Source: Lepas anatifera
Lineage: Eukaryota > Arthropoda > Thecostraca > Lepadidae
DNA: 64,000 bases
Reading direction: 5' to 3'
NCBI GenBank assembly: GCA_034440635.1
Contig: JAOTON010000056.1
Coordinates: forward strand, 565,501 to 629,500
Position 1 is the first letter of the stretch. Every line of letters starts with the position of its first letter. Shown here one piece after another: positions 46,528 to 58,079 of the stretch. The translations under genes were made by a program, and so were the position numbers. The notes beneath the pieces were generated by a model. It did not search any database. It was not told the DNA's origin and worked only from the letters and a program-made list of their open reading frames with translations.

Positions 46528-46990
46528 TTAACACACGCAGTGGAGGGGGCCCTAAAGTGCCCCACCTATTTTCCAAGTAGCCAAAGAATTGTTCGCCGCC
46601 GGTGAACGCTACTCGGCCACATTTGAGAGCATTTGTGTGCGCGTCGATTAGGTAAGAAATTTTGAAAATCAGTCAGTATTTTTTACATATAGGCCTTCGC
46701 GGTATTTTTTTATAGTCAGACCTATATTTTGAGACCGTCGCACTCGGACGGTCGCACCAGTTCGCCTGCACTGTGGACCGAGTGGTGACGTCATGACGTC
46801 ATATAATCAGGTTATATGTAAATATTAACCCACATGGAAGCCAAGGTCAAGGTCAAAGGTCACATTTAAAGGTCATTGACCGCAGGATTCCGGTCAGGCA
46901 TTACTCAGTATGGCGTATGTTATGCTATGACTTTATTGCTAAGGCTACTCATGGTCAAGGTCACAGGTCAAGTTCAAAGTATTGAATTTT
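46528..46990. mobile_element. MITE family B copy 3, right part missing
   Basis: The left end is intact: TTAA at 46528-46531, then CACACGCAGTGGAGGGGGCC. The body follows copies 1 and 2 until about 46990. It contains AGGTCA at 46844-46849, 46850-46855 and 46857-46862 (a DR0 followed by a perfect DR1). AAGGTCACAGGTCA, another DR1, lies near 46960. Confidence 0.75.
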
Positions 46991-47459
46991 AAATGTCTTT
47001 CCTGCGTTGGCACGTTCTGCTTCATATCGTAAACGAATGCCTCATTACCTGTGACATACCGTATCATGGAAGCATGCTCTGTCCAGTTTTTAAGTCTGGT
47101 GATCCAGCCGACCCGTAGCTTTCGGCCCATCTAATTCTTCCGTGATCTCAAACTAATCGAAAAATTGTCCAAGACGCTCCACCACTACCTGCATCAATCA
47201 TTCCTGGTCCACCAAATGGTTTTGCCCAACACTCTACCGAAACGGCGCTGCTGACTATGTCTGACAAAATTCTCTCGGCCATGGACCAATCTGAAATCTC
47301 CTGTTTGTTTGATGATCTCAGTAATGTTTTGACGTCATAATCATCTAATTGCTCCAAATTGCAGCTCCATGGCATTGACATAAATGGTTCCAAACTATCT
47401 GTCCGGTCACCAAGTGTTGTCTTCCCGTGTGCGTGAGTAAATTCAGTTCCGAATTTCGG

Positions 47460-48450
47460 CCGCGCGACCTATCAACAGGAATTTTCCAAGGCAGCAGTTT
47501 AGGCCCCTTGCTCACACCATCTTCTGTAACGATCTCGGTCTGTACGGAAACGGCTTTTCATTGTCCAATAGCCGACGAACCAGTTCTGTTTGGAAAATAG
47601 TTTTTCGACCTGGTGTCGGCTCGAAACCACGCTTTTCGCTTGATGCTTATTTTCACTTCAACGGTCTAAGTCAACGAGTAAATTCGAAATTCTTGCCATT
47701 GGATCTCAACAAATCTGCGCGGACAAATTTTCCGTTAGTTCGCAAACCACTATCACATTGCACTGAAGCTAGGAATCTCGGTGTAATTTTGACCGCCACC
47801 TGACATGGGATCTCACGTCAACGCGTGGCGCGAGTGCACGATTCGTCGGCTTGTCCCATTTGCGGCACACCTCCCGCCTAATATCCTACCCTCCCTTGTT
47901 TTGGCCCTAGTTTTTCACATGTCGATACTGTCTCAGTTTATGGGAATGGATCTAAAAAAATCTGGCCATTCTAGAAAATTCTAATTTTGCTGCTAGAGTT
48001 ATTTCTGGAAAGAAAATTTGACACATTTCGGCAGAACGGCACGACTGGGTTGGCTGGATACACCGGATTTGCTACCTACCAGACTGCATTGCTTTTCATG
48101 GGTACGTTGGTGGTGTTCGTGTTGTCCTGTGTTTACCGCAATCGCAGCGCCCGGGCCGCTCCACGTACCGACGGACGAACTCCTGAGTTTGCCGGTGGCC
48201 GGCAGTGCTGGAGCGTCGATTGTACCGGTTGACCATATGTCTGCCGCCTGTTTCTACTGACTGTGTCTTTAGCTTGCCGTAGAACACCTGGTGCGTGTGG
48301 GCTTATTGGTTGTTAGTTATTATACTAGTATGTTTTGAATGCTGTGGTGGAATGTTTAATGGTTTTTGCTACTCTGCTTAATGACTGGTCCAGAAAGCCA
48401 CGAACCCCGTCCTATGGATACCTGTCAAATAATATAATATAATATAAAGT
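47460..48450 (+). pseudogene. CR1-like LINE reverse transcriptase, carboxy part
   Basis: About 47480-47510 reads GSSLGPLLT. The frame ending at 47803 reads EARNLGVILTA, followed after a frameshift by SHVNAWREC. Further on come LVLALVFHMSILSQF and AILENSNFAARVISGKK. These match the CR1 succession 'aRnLGVifD..l....Hi..vcR', 'LvhAlVlSrLDYCN' and 'LQ..qNaAARli'. In-frame stops are present (for example near 47980). A (TAATA)n run at 48427-48447 may be its 3' tail. Confidence 0.7.
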
Positions 48451-50048
48451 TATTTTTCAAGGTCAAACCCTCATTTTTGCCCAAAGGCTGCTATACTTCC
48501 GGTTATATTGTATATAACCACCCCCTCCCCTTGGGTGCGCTACTGCATGTAACCATGAAGACAAAATTGATCACATTTAACGTTGATATGTTTGTTCAAA
48601 CATCAGCAAAATGGTATCAGATTCCTGCAGAATAAATACGCAACCGTGGCTTGGTCCATGACCGGACTAAATTTTTTACGGAATTGGCGTTGCGTCGATC
48701 GCCTAGAACGATTTTTCCAACGAACCTGCCTCACGTTTTGTGTCACCCTGTTTGTACTTACTTACTCGGTAAAGATCAGTGAGCTGCTCGTTCTCTTTTT
48801 CAATGAAATTCCCAAGTACAAATGCCGTATCAACTATAAGCAGGTCTACCCGCGTTTCTACACTTATTGGCACCTCCATGTTTACAGCATCCAGTTCAAA
48901 TCTCAAGTGACGATAAAAGAACATGCGACTAGTGCGTGTGCCTGCTGTGAGACTCTTTTCCCTGATGTTATTTCTAGTGAGCTTTGCAAACGAGGAAGGG
49001 TCAATTTGTGTATCTCGGTTCTCACCCCATCGTGAGGTCGGACAATGGCCTGTGCAAATACTAGCTGCAATTCTACGAATGGTTACTGGGCATGCTATTG
49101 TCCTGAGACATCAATTGAAAGCTTGGTTTTCCCATACTGTAACCATTGCACTTTTTCACAATTATTGGGTGAAGACGTCAACGACAGTAGGTTAAGTCCA
49201 GTCGACGAGCAATTCAACAAAAAGTGCTCATTTAATTCATTGTAACCAATCCACTGCACTCTCGCCGTGTCCCGGCCCACCTCCCTCCAAGCCTCCATGC
49301 ATGTCTCGCCGACGGCCGCCGCCCCCGACCGACAGCGCGCGCGACATGCCCCTGTATAATATGTCGCCATCACCACTGCCGCAGCGTGACACAGCTGAAA
49401 CTTGCAGGGCAGGTAAGCAAAACATCTTGCTAGAGTTCAGAAGTGGTCTCAGGGTGGGGCAGGCGACGCAATTTTTTGTATGCTTATTGACAATTAACAT
49501 AGTCTCAAAATGTATGGAAAGTGCATATGGTACATATTTTGTTCTCCAAATATAGTTTTATTGATCACTGGAGAAAACTGTTTGGAAAATCGGATTCTTC
49601 ATGATTTACGCTTTCTAATAAACCTTGGTTTGTCTCATCCTGTACGTTTTCTTAGCCTACAAAAAGCACCGAAAGTGAGCATTGATCTTGGCCTTTGTCG
49701 TGTTGTGTGGCGAGAGATTCAAAGGCAACAGTTTGATGCCTTGTTGCGTCGACTTCAAAGGCCTCACATTTTTTGTTTGACATTTTCTGACACTCCGATC
49801 ATTTTGCTACTAGTTGCAAACATCAAAATCAATTTTAAAAATAGCCAAAATTCGAATAATGTCCCCATTTTGGCCTCCCTTAGAACACTGTGCTATGGGT
49901 GTATAGTGTAATACTGATGTTAAATGATTGATGTGTATGATGCGGCAGATAACTCATAATTCAAAGCAAATGAACATGGTGAGGAAATTGGGATAAAGAA
50001 ATCCATAAATTTACCATTTTGCTGAGATTCAGGCGCCAGATAATACTA
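48451..50048. other. Intron, unassigned
   Basis: ORFs at 48583-49035 (+) and 48924-48703 (-) overlap and neither is recognised. A GC-rich segment at 49301-49411 opens with ATG and ends at a strong donor-like GGCAG|GTAAGC, but no partner exon is evident. Confidence 0.35.
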
Positions 50049-50460
50049 CAGGGTGTTACATAAAAAATGATATTTTTAATTGATCATACTGCGGTTACAA
50101 ATTGGCTGTCGTGGCATGATTTACATATCCTCTTGAGACCCGAGAAAAATGTACCGAACGAAAAGTGGTGAAATTCTTAAATGTGCCTTATGCGGTCCCA
50201 AAAATGCATTTTTGCAAAAATTTCTGTCGAATCATTTGTTGCGCATGCGTAGTAGCATGTATACTGTGGTATACAAAAAGTCCCAAAGCATATAGAAAAC
50301 TATGGAATCCGACCATGAACCAGGTAGAGAAAACGTCACATTTCGTTTGTTTATTCAGGTCATGAGAGCTTGAGACATGTTTATTGAGACACGGATGCTT
50401 AATGCGCTGAGACGCCCAATGGCACATTATCTTATGGCCACCTAATGTGACCCGCTAGCT

Positions 50461-50742
50461 CAGGAGCGTAGCCAGGGTTTCGCTCGGGGAGGGGCGGCAC
50501 CCCGCAAAGGGCCCCTGCGACAGCACCAAAAGGGCCCTGATGGGTAAGAAGGGCCCCCTTGTTACAGAATAGAGTGCTGAAGAGGGCTCAAGAGGGCCCT
50601 ATTTGGTATAAAATGCCAAATTTGGCCACAGAGCATAGCGCAGGCGAGCAGCGCTTCGCGCGGCTCGTGTCCTTAGAGGGGCCCTTCGGGCCCTCAGGGA
50701 GGGGCGGCTGTCCCTGCCGCCCCCCCTTGACTACGCCCTGCG
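50461..50742. repeat. GC-rich short interspersed element
   Basis: It begins CAGGAGCGTAGCCAGGGTTT and ends TTGACTACGCCCTG, which are loosely inverted. The interior has runs of 'gggccc'. Flanking octamers match at only six positions, so the ends are approximate. Confidence 0.5.
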
Positions 50743-50829
50743 CAACCTTCAGTACAGTGTGATGGGTTGAGCAGTTGACTCTCTCCTTCCTGTCTTCAAC
50801 GGCGCTCCGATGACCTGTTCGTTTTTGTG

Positions 50830-52361
50830 TGGTAGAGGAAGAAGAATCACGCTCCGGGAGGCAGCATAGGTGTATTTTACACCTGCGATGCTCGGTGCCT
50901 GTCAGCTTGTGGCAGCACGTAAGACGACATCTCTTGAAGCCCGATCTTGTGTGGGCCTTCGGGAGATGCTATCCGTTTATCCTAGTGCTTGGCGATGGAA
51001 GCAGCCTCATTCGTTTGCGGGACTTTTTGCCCACGTCCTGGTCCGATTCGCTTTCGCTGTAGCTGGTGCTGGTGGTGCTGGAGTTGCTGGTGATGTTACC
51101 TTCCAGCAGTTGTTCTGCAAGCTGGTACTTAAACTCCAGCATCTTTATAATATCCGAGTCCGGCGTTTCGAGCAGGGCACAGTCCTTTTGTACTAATCCA
51201 AGCGTTGACTGCTGCCAAGTCCAGAAAATGAAGCATTACATCCACTGTCCACTTTCTGGTCCTGGCGCAGGAGCGATAGTGAGCCACCATTCTGTCGTTG
51301 AGGTACGAGTTGTAGGCCCGGATGACATCAGGGTGCTTGATGTTGATGTACCGCCTCTCCTTCCGGCTGTACCGTCTCGCCTGGTCTTCTGGCTCTCTTC
51401 CGTGCTTGTTGGGTGCCAGGTACACCGTCTTGTTATCTTGCCAGACGCACACAGCCACACCACCGTCACTCCTTGCCGACATTACGCTTGTGCCTCGTTC
51501 TTTCTTCTTCAGTTCCTTCTCAGAGGGGAAGCTTTGCCTCCCTTGGGATGCTGAGTTTTCGGATTGTGCCAGTCCCATTCATGGACTTGGTGACGCGGAG
51601 ATGGTCCAGTAGCCTGATGGTGGTGAAGTAGCGGTCGAAGTAGATGCTTGTCCCTAGTGGCAGGGACTTTGTAAGTCGGGTGACCACGGACTCAGCCAAG
51701 GTCCATGGTTTTCCTGAGGTGGGTCCCCTTCGCACAGCTTCTGTCCCTGATATGGCTCGAAGTCAACACCTGACCATCTGGTGACGCCTAAACGAAGTCC
51801 ATGATGTCTTCCGGGTTAGGCTTTTAGGGTATATATTGTTTCAGGCAGGTCTTTCCCGTGAAAGGAATTATCTACTGATCGATGCCGACTTCGGATGGTC
51901 TAGGAACAGCCAGGCATCCAGTGCGGACAAATTTCAGCACTGGTCTCACTTTCCATAGGCGATATTGAGCCCTCTCTTTTGAGAGATCTCCTGATCGCAC
52001 ACTGCCTTCTGTTTTGCCCTGATTTGGTGGTATCGACTCCTTCTGATGGCATCAGCGATGGCAGCTATCCTGGTTTTTGAGGACCAGTACATGCGTATCC
52101 AAGTAGGTAGTGCACGTGGACAGAAACTGCCACCCTGACAGAAGAACAGGGTTCTGGAAGGGGATGTCTGGTCTCCCCTAGCGCCTGTATTCCTTCATCG
52201 CATTCTACGTCAGTATCACTTCCCGCCAGGCCGCCTTCTTCCCTCTGATTTGGAACAAACTCTTCCTCGGATGAGTCAATTGACAGGCCGAGGTCCGAGT
52301 TCCTTAACTGTTCGATGACTTGTAGGACTTCACGGCCAGATTTGAGGACAGGTGCAGCCAC
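50830..52361 (-). pseudogene. piggyBac-type transposase, decayed
   Basis: Read on the minus strand from 52361. An acidic amino end (LGLSIDSSEEEFVPNQREEG) is followed around 51950-51750 by RPVLKF, GIDQ in place of the usual SIDE-like motif, and FTGKTCLKQYIP, with in-frame stops. Next, 51735-51520 reads VVTRLTKSLPLGTSIYFDRY, then FTTIRLLDHL and NGTGTIRK. After a shift, 51500-51180 reads VCVWQDNKTVYLAPNKHG and RRYSRKERRYINIKHPDVIR. The stretch that normally holds the third catalytic aspartate (GGVD..D) is missing. The end, about 50940-50850, has the cysteine-rich zinc domain (KRCRLTCCHKLTG, HRRCKIHLCCLPER). Stops and shifts make it inactive. Confidence 0.88.
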
Positions 52362-52689
52362 GGGCGGATGCAGACACGAGTTTGGAGGGTGGGGGCAAAC
52401 CCATGTCTGCCTCTCCTCCTGGGGTGGGAGGGGTGCAATTCGGGTGGTCGACAGACCTAGTATAAGCTACCCCTCCAAGTACATGATCGCTCTCCTGGCG
52501 GGGGACGAAATATTTTTGCTCTACAGATCTACAGACCTAGTGTAAACCTTTTTTAAAATTATCCGGCCTTTGGGGGCAAAAGATAGTTTGGCCCCCTCCA
52601 ACCCTTTGGGGGCATGGCCGGAAAGCCCCCTTCTGCGTCCGCCAAAGGGTGCAGCATTGGAAAGTGTGATAAGGGAACATTTGGGTAAT

Positions 52690-53345
52690 TGTACATCTCA
52701 ATTTGTTGGATGGTCGATGTATACTGGAGTGTACATTCCTCGTTGCCGCAGGAGCCCAATGTATACTCCAATATACAAAATGTTGATCTCCTGGGTTCCC
52801 ACGGTATACTCCAGTATACATCATGGGGATAATGGAAGGTTATCACGCAAATAAGATAACTTATTTTCGAAGTCATTTGTAGACATCTGTTTGATCAATT
52901 ATTTAGTTCGTTTCCATAGATGGCAATGGTAGAAATTATACATTGTAATCCCTCATCTCTTTTTCTTCTGGAAGCCTTTTGTATACTCCAGTATGCATCA
53001 ATTTTGGACTGCTTTAGGTAAGGGGTGGGACTATAGTTCGTACAAAATTTTTGTCATAATAGTCTTGAGGATATTTTCAATCAGTTTCTGAGTTTGTATG
53101 CCGTAAGCTTGGATAAAAGTTTAAAAATTGATAAAAAGGTTGGAGGACGTACCTGCGCGTTGTGATTTCCGCGGTGCCGCCATCGTGAAGGATCAAAACG
53201 CCAAAAACAAAATAAGCTGAGTGAAAAAATCGCCCACAGATCAAAACGTCCAACGATTGCAATGTACTCTAGTTGTTAAAACACACATTTTACCATTGAG
53301 ATATTTCTATATTTGCCTTCCAACCAATGTATACCACAGTATACA
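52690..53345. repeat. Cluster of GTATAC quasi-palindromes
   Basis: GTATAC-TCCA-GTATAC or close variants occur at about 52718, 52760, 52803, 52982 and 53326, with a further one at 50259. The copies at 50259 and 53326 share the extension 'gtatacaaaaagtc'. They may be subterminal repeats of the surrounding element. Confidence 0.55.
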
Positions 53346-54506
53346 AAAAGTCTCAAGAGGATATCAATCGAAAGCGAATTTTGGGACATTTACGATTATT
53401 CGTTTTTTGATAGCTGTCTTGATATTTTTGATAGTTCAAAGTAGTCTTCAAAATGAGTTGAAAAATACTGTCTATTTTGCTTTCATCGAAAATGTTCGTG
53501 GAAATCACGGGCGATCACGTGACAAGTATCACCTCAATGCCACTGCCAACATTACATTGTCACTATGGTACATCACAGTCCACATGCACATTGGTGCTGG
53601 AAATTAATTCTAAAAAAAACACCTCTCGAGCTTAGGAATGCTCGGGTCCAAGCAATCAACCCCCAATTGGTCCATGTCCCTTGTTCTGCTGTAAACAGTG
53701 AGGTATTTTGAGCTGTGTCCGCCGCATCCAGTAATTCATGTGGAAGGTAGGCCAATGAGCCATATGGAGCTTGAGCCAAAAGCTTTAAACTTGTAATATT
53801 ACTGAACTTATGCCTTTGATGTGCATTTTTTGCATTTTTGACGTGCCATTTTTGTGTGCTAAAGCCTTTTAGAGTGCTGGCATATGACATAAGCGGGTAT
53901 ATATAATGTTTCTTGCATCATTTTCGGAGTACATTTAAGACATGGGCAAACATTTGATGCAAATGAAACAGGTTTATAGAAAAATGTCCTACAATTTGCC
54001 ATTAAAATGAGCGTTTTGTGAAGGGATTTGAAGGATTATTAGTACTTTACTGAACATTTTAAAAAAAATCATTCTTTCTGAGACACCCTGTAGTTTGGCT
54101 ATAAAATGCACTAGAGACAACAAAAGGGATCTTTGTAATACTAGGAAAGAAGCATCGCTTTGGCCAGCTACTTCAACTCAATTCTCGCCAAGGACGAAGG
54201 CCAGAGACGTCATCCAAAGCAGCATATATTGGGTAAAGTGTGCGGGTTGATAGATGTGACTTCATGTCTGATTGTCATTTCCACTGTTACACTGTTGATC
54301 TATCGTCCACCGCGGGGGACCTCTAAATATTGTCCGATTGACGTGAGCTTTGGCTCGATTTTGTATTTCTGTATTTGAAATAAGGACGACATGCAGCCCA
54401 GAACAATTTCCAACGTTGAGAACTTTGGGCCACCCTACCGATAACAAACCACTACCTAACAGTAACACTTACGCAATTGTATTAATTATATGAGTCCTCA
54501 TGTTTC

Positions 54507-54729
54507 TCAGTAGTGATCCAAGTTCGTCTTCACTTTAATGAATCCACTTGAATCTGTACCTGGAGTCCGTATGTCTCCAGTCAGCAGTCCGCATCTTCCA
54601 AAAAGATGGGGGTGGACAGTGTAGTTTAAAAAACTAGTGTTTCCGACGTCAGCGCTGACATTAGCCGTATGAGCCGGACGCGTTATGGATGATAGGGTGA
54701 TGCAGTTGGTCTTGACTGTACCCACCTGT
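54507..54729 (-). other. Possible minus-strand terminal exon, unassigned
   Basis: On the minus strand an acceptor-like CTGTTTTTTTACAG is followed by 74 open codons (GTVKTNCITLSSITRPAH to SSGFIKVKTNLDHY) and a stop at 54507. No family was recognised and no partner exon is evident, so this is only a candidate. Confidence 0.25.
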
Positions 54730-54780
54730 AAAAAAACAGTCATGGCCGTAAGAGCAGTGAACTCGCACTCAGCCAGGACG

Positions 54781-57260
54781 GAGGTAGGTAAGAGCAGTAA
54801 ACTCTCACTCAGCCAGGACTGAGGTAGGTAAGAGCAGTGAACTCGCACTCAGCCAGGACCCAGGTAGGTAAGAGCAGTGGACTCGCACTCAGCCAGGACG
54901 GAGGTAGGTAAGAGCAGTGAACTCGCACTCAGCCAGGACCGAGGAAGGTAAGAGTAGTGAACTCGCACTCAGCCGGGACCGAGGTAGGTAAGAGTAGTGA
55001 ACTCGCACTCAGCCAGGACCGAGGTAGGTAAGAGTAGTGAACTCGTACTCAGCCAGGACCGAGGAAGGTAAGAGTAGTGAACTCGCACTCAGCCAGGACC
55101 GAGGAAGGTAAGAGTAGTGAGCTCGCACTCAGCCAGGACCGAGGAAGGTAAGAGTAGTGAACTCGCACTCAGCCAGGACCGAGGTAGGGAAGAGTAGTGA
55201 ACTCGCACTCAGCCAGGACCGAGGTAGGTAAGAGTAGCGGACTCGCACTCAGCCAGGACCGAGGAAGGTAAGAGTAGTGAACTCGCACTCAGCCAGGACC
55301 GAGGTAGGTAAGAGTAGTGAATTAGCACTCAGTCAGGACCGAGGAAGGTAAGAGTAGTGAACTCGCACTCAGCCAGGACCGAGGTAGGGAAGAGTAGTGA
55401 ACTCGCACTCAGCCAGGACCGAGGTAGGTAAGAGTAGCGGACTCGCACTCAGCCAGGACCGAGGAAGGTAAGAGTAGTGAACTCGCACTCAGCCAGGACC
55501 GAGGTAGGTAAGAGTAGTGAATTAGCACTCAGTCAGGACCGAGGTAGGGAAGAGTAGTGAACTCGCACTCAGCCAGGACCGAGGTAGGTAAGAGTAGCGG
55601 ACTCGCACTCAGCCAGGACCGAGGAAGGTAAGAGTAGTGAATTAGCACTCAGTCAGGACCGAGGTAGGTAAGAGTAGTGAATTCGCTCTCAGTCAGGACC
55701 GAGGTAGGTAAGAGTAGCGGACTCGCACTCAGCCAGGACCGAGGTAGGGAAGAGTAGTGAACTCGCACTCAGCCAGGACCGAGGTAGGTAAGAGTAGCGG
55801 ACTCGCACTCAGCCAGGACCGAGGAAGGTAAGAGTAGTGAACTCGCACTCAGCCAGGACCGAGGTAGGTAAGAGCAGTGAACTCGCACTCAGCCGGGACC
55901 GAGGTAGGTAAGAGTAGCGGACTCGCACTCAGCCAGGACCGAGGTAGGGAAGAGTAGTGAACTCGCACTCAGCCAGGACCGAGGAAGGTAAGAGTAGTGA
56001 ACTCGAACTCAGTCAGGACCGAGGAAGGTAAGAGTAGTGAATTAGCACTCAGTCAGGACCGAGGTAGGGAAGAGTAGTGAACTCGCACTCAGCCAGGACC
56101 GAGGTAGGTAAGAGTAGCGGACTCGCACTCAGCCAGGACCGAGGTAGGGAAGAGTAGTGAACTCGCACTCAGCCAGGACCGAGGAAGGTAAGAGTAGTGA
56201 ACTCGCACTCAGTCAGGACCGAGGAAGGTAAGAGTAGTGAATTAGCACTCAGTCAGGACCGAGGAAGGGAAGAGTAGTGAACTTGCACTCAGCCAGGACC
56301 GAGGTAGGTAAGAGTAGCGGACTCGCACTCAGCCAGGACCGAGGAAGGTAAGAGTAGTGAATTAGCACTCAGTCAGGACCGAGGTAGGTAAGAGTAGTGA
56401 ATTAGCACTCAGTCAGGACCGAGGTAGGTAAGAGTAGCGGACTCGCACTCAGCCAGGACCGAGGAAGGTAAGAGCAGTGAACTCGCACTCAGCCGGGACC
56501 GAGGTAGGTAAGAGTAGTGAACTCGCACTCAGCCAGGACCGAGGTAGGTAAGAGTAGTGGACTCGCACTCAGCCGGGACCGAGGTAGGTAAGAGTAGTGA
56601 ACTCGCACTCAGCCAGGACTGAGGAAGGTAAGAGTAGTGAACTCGCACTCAGCCAGGACCGAGAAAGGTAAGAGTAGTGAACTCGCACTCAGCCAGGACC
56701 GAGGAAGGTAAGAGTAGTGAACTCGCACTCAGCCAGGACCGAGGAAGGTAAGAGTAGTGAACTCGCACTCAGCCAGGACCGAGGAAGGTAAGAGTAGTGA
56801 ACTCGCACTCAGCCAGGACCGAGGTAGGTAAGAGTAGTGAACTCGCACTCAGCCAAGACCGAGGTAGGTAAGAGTAGTGAACTCGCACTCAGCTGGGACT
56901 GAGGTAGGTAAGGTTCGTGAACTCGCACTTAGCCGGGACCGAGGTAGGTAAGAGTAGTGAACTCGCACTCAGCTGGGACTGAGGTAGGTAAGGTTCGTGA
57001 ACTCGCACTTAGCCGGGACCGAGGTAGGTAAGAGCATTGGACTCGCACTCAGCCGGGACCAAGGTAGGTAAGAGTAGTGGACTCGCACTCAGCCAGGACC
57101 TAGGTAGGTAAGAGTAATGAACTCGCACTCAGCTGGGACTGAGGTAGGTAAGAGTAGTGAACTCGCACTCAGCCAGGACTGAAGTAGGTAAGAGTAGTGA
57201 ACTCGCACTCAGCCAGGACCGAGGTAGGTAAGAGTAGCGGACTCGCACTCAGCCGGGACT
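54781..57260 (+). repeat. Satellite A: 40-bp unit, 62 full copies
   Basis: The consensus is GAGGTAGGTAAGAGTAGTGA followed by ACTCGCACTCAGCCAGGACC. Unit starts fall exactly every 40 bp from 54781 to 57260 with no net insertion or loss. Partial units flank both ends. Variants (GAGGAAGG, AGCGG, ATTAGC, TAGGGA) recur at 160-200 bp steps in the middle, a higher-order pattern. Each unit carries a donor-like GGTAAGAG and a pyrimidine-poor CAG. Confidence 0.97.
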
Positions 57261-57280
57261 GAGCTGGGTAAGAAGCCGTC

Positions 57281-58079
57281 AAAATTTTACTCATGGGCGC
57301 CAAAGGTTGAACCTAAGGTCATATGGGCTTATACCACTTTTGAAGTCAATTGAAATAAATATAATTTGTGGACTATTATTTTTTTCCCTACAAAGGTTTC
57401 CGGCGCGATAACTCATCTGGTTATCTGAGATGCTGTTGCCATGTCTCTATTGCTTTGACTGAGCAGCCACAACACAAACCCCAACTGCAGGTTAATGGTG
57501 TTGTGCTGCGTTGTGTGTAGGTACTGCAAAGAAATCAAAATGAAAAAATATACTGGAAATGTGACAAGGCTGCTGCATTTCTCCGGATTATCATCGCCAT
57601 TTTCAGTAGGGCAATAGGTACACTCACACTCGTACTTCTTTATTTTTTATTTTTGTCGCAGGCGCGCCACAATCCCATGGTACGATATTTGGGTACTTTC
57701 CTCGAAGCTCTAAACGAAGGTACGTCTGACGTCACTAGAACGCTTAAAACTCATGTAGCCGGCCTCTGATGGTGTGACCTTGCTGGATAGTGTGGTCAGT
57801 TCCCTGAACTTCCTACTCATGTATCCGGGGTAACTGATAGTCGAGGCTCTGGCGCACCGCGACGCTTCATCAGTCGGTCTCGGACAGCTTCATCTGGGGA
57901 GGTCTATAGGCAGCGTTTTTACAGAGCGGGACGAAATGGAACGCTTTGTCAAAGCCGGACCGGTGAGCCATCTGTTCCCGCGGCAGCCGTTCTGCGACTG
58001 AGATGCTGCCTGTTGCCGTTGCCGTTCTATTGCCGACTGTGATGGTGCATGTAGGCCATCGTCGCGCTGTGTAGACTTT
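57281..58079. other. Intron spacer between the two satellites
   Basis: No gene was recognised. The minus ORF 58082-57870 is probably continuous with the repeat-derived frame of satellite B. Confidence 0.4.

Larger units (their letters stand above)
50049..54090. mobile_element. Mariner-like TIR element, enlarged by nested insertions
   Basis: The left end TACAGGGTGTTACATAAAAA (TA at 50047-50048) and the right end TTCTGAGACACCCTGTA (TA at 54091-54092) are inverted copies with small differences. TA flanks and CAGGGTGT termini fit Tc1/mariner MITEs of arthropods. Inside lie a GCGTAGCC-type repeat (about 50461-50742), the piggyBac relic and a block at 52550-52640. The element's own core is probably 50049-50450 plus about 53050-54090. 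Confidence 0.6.

Noticed and set aside
54781..57260. CRISPR-like array
   Set aside because: Units are contiguous 40-mers without unique spacers and the genome is eukaryotic.
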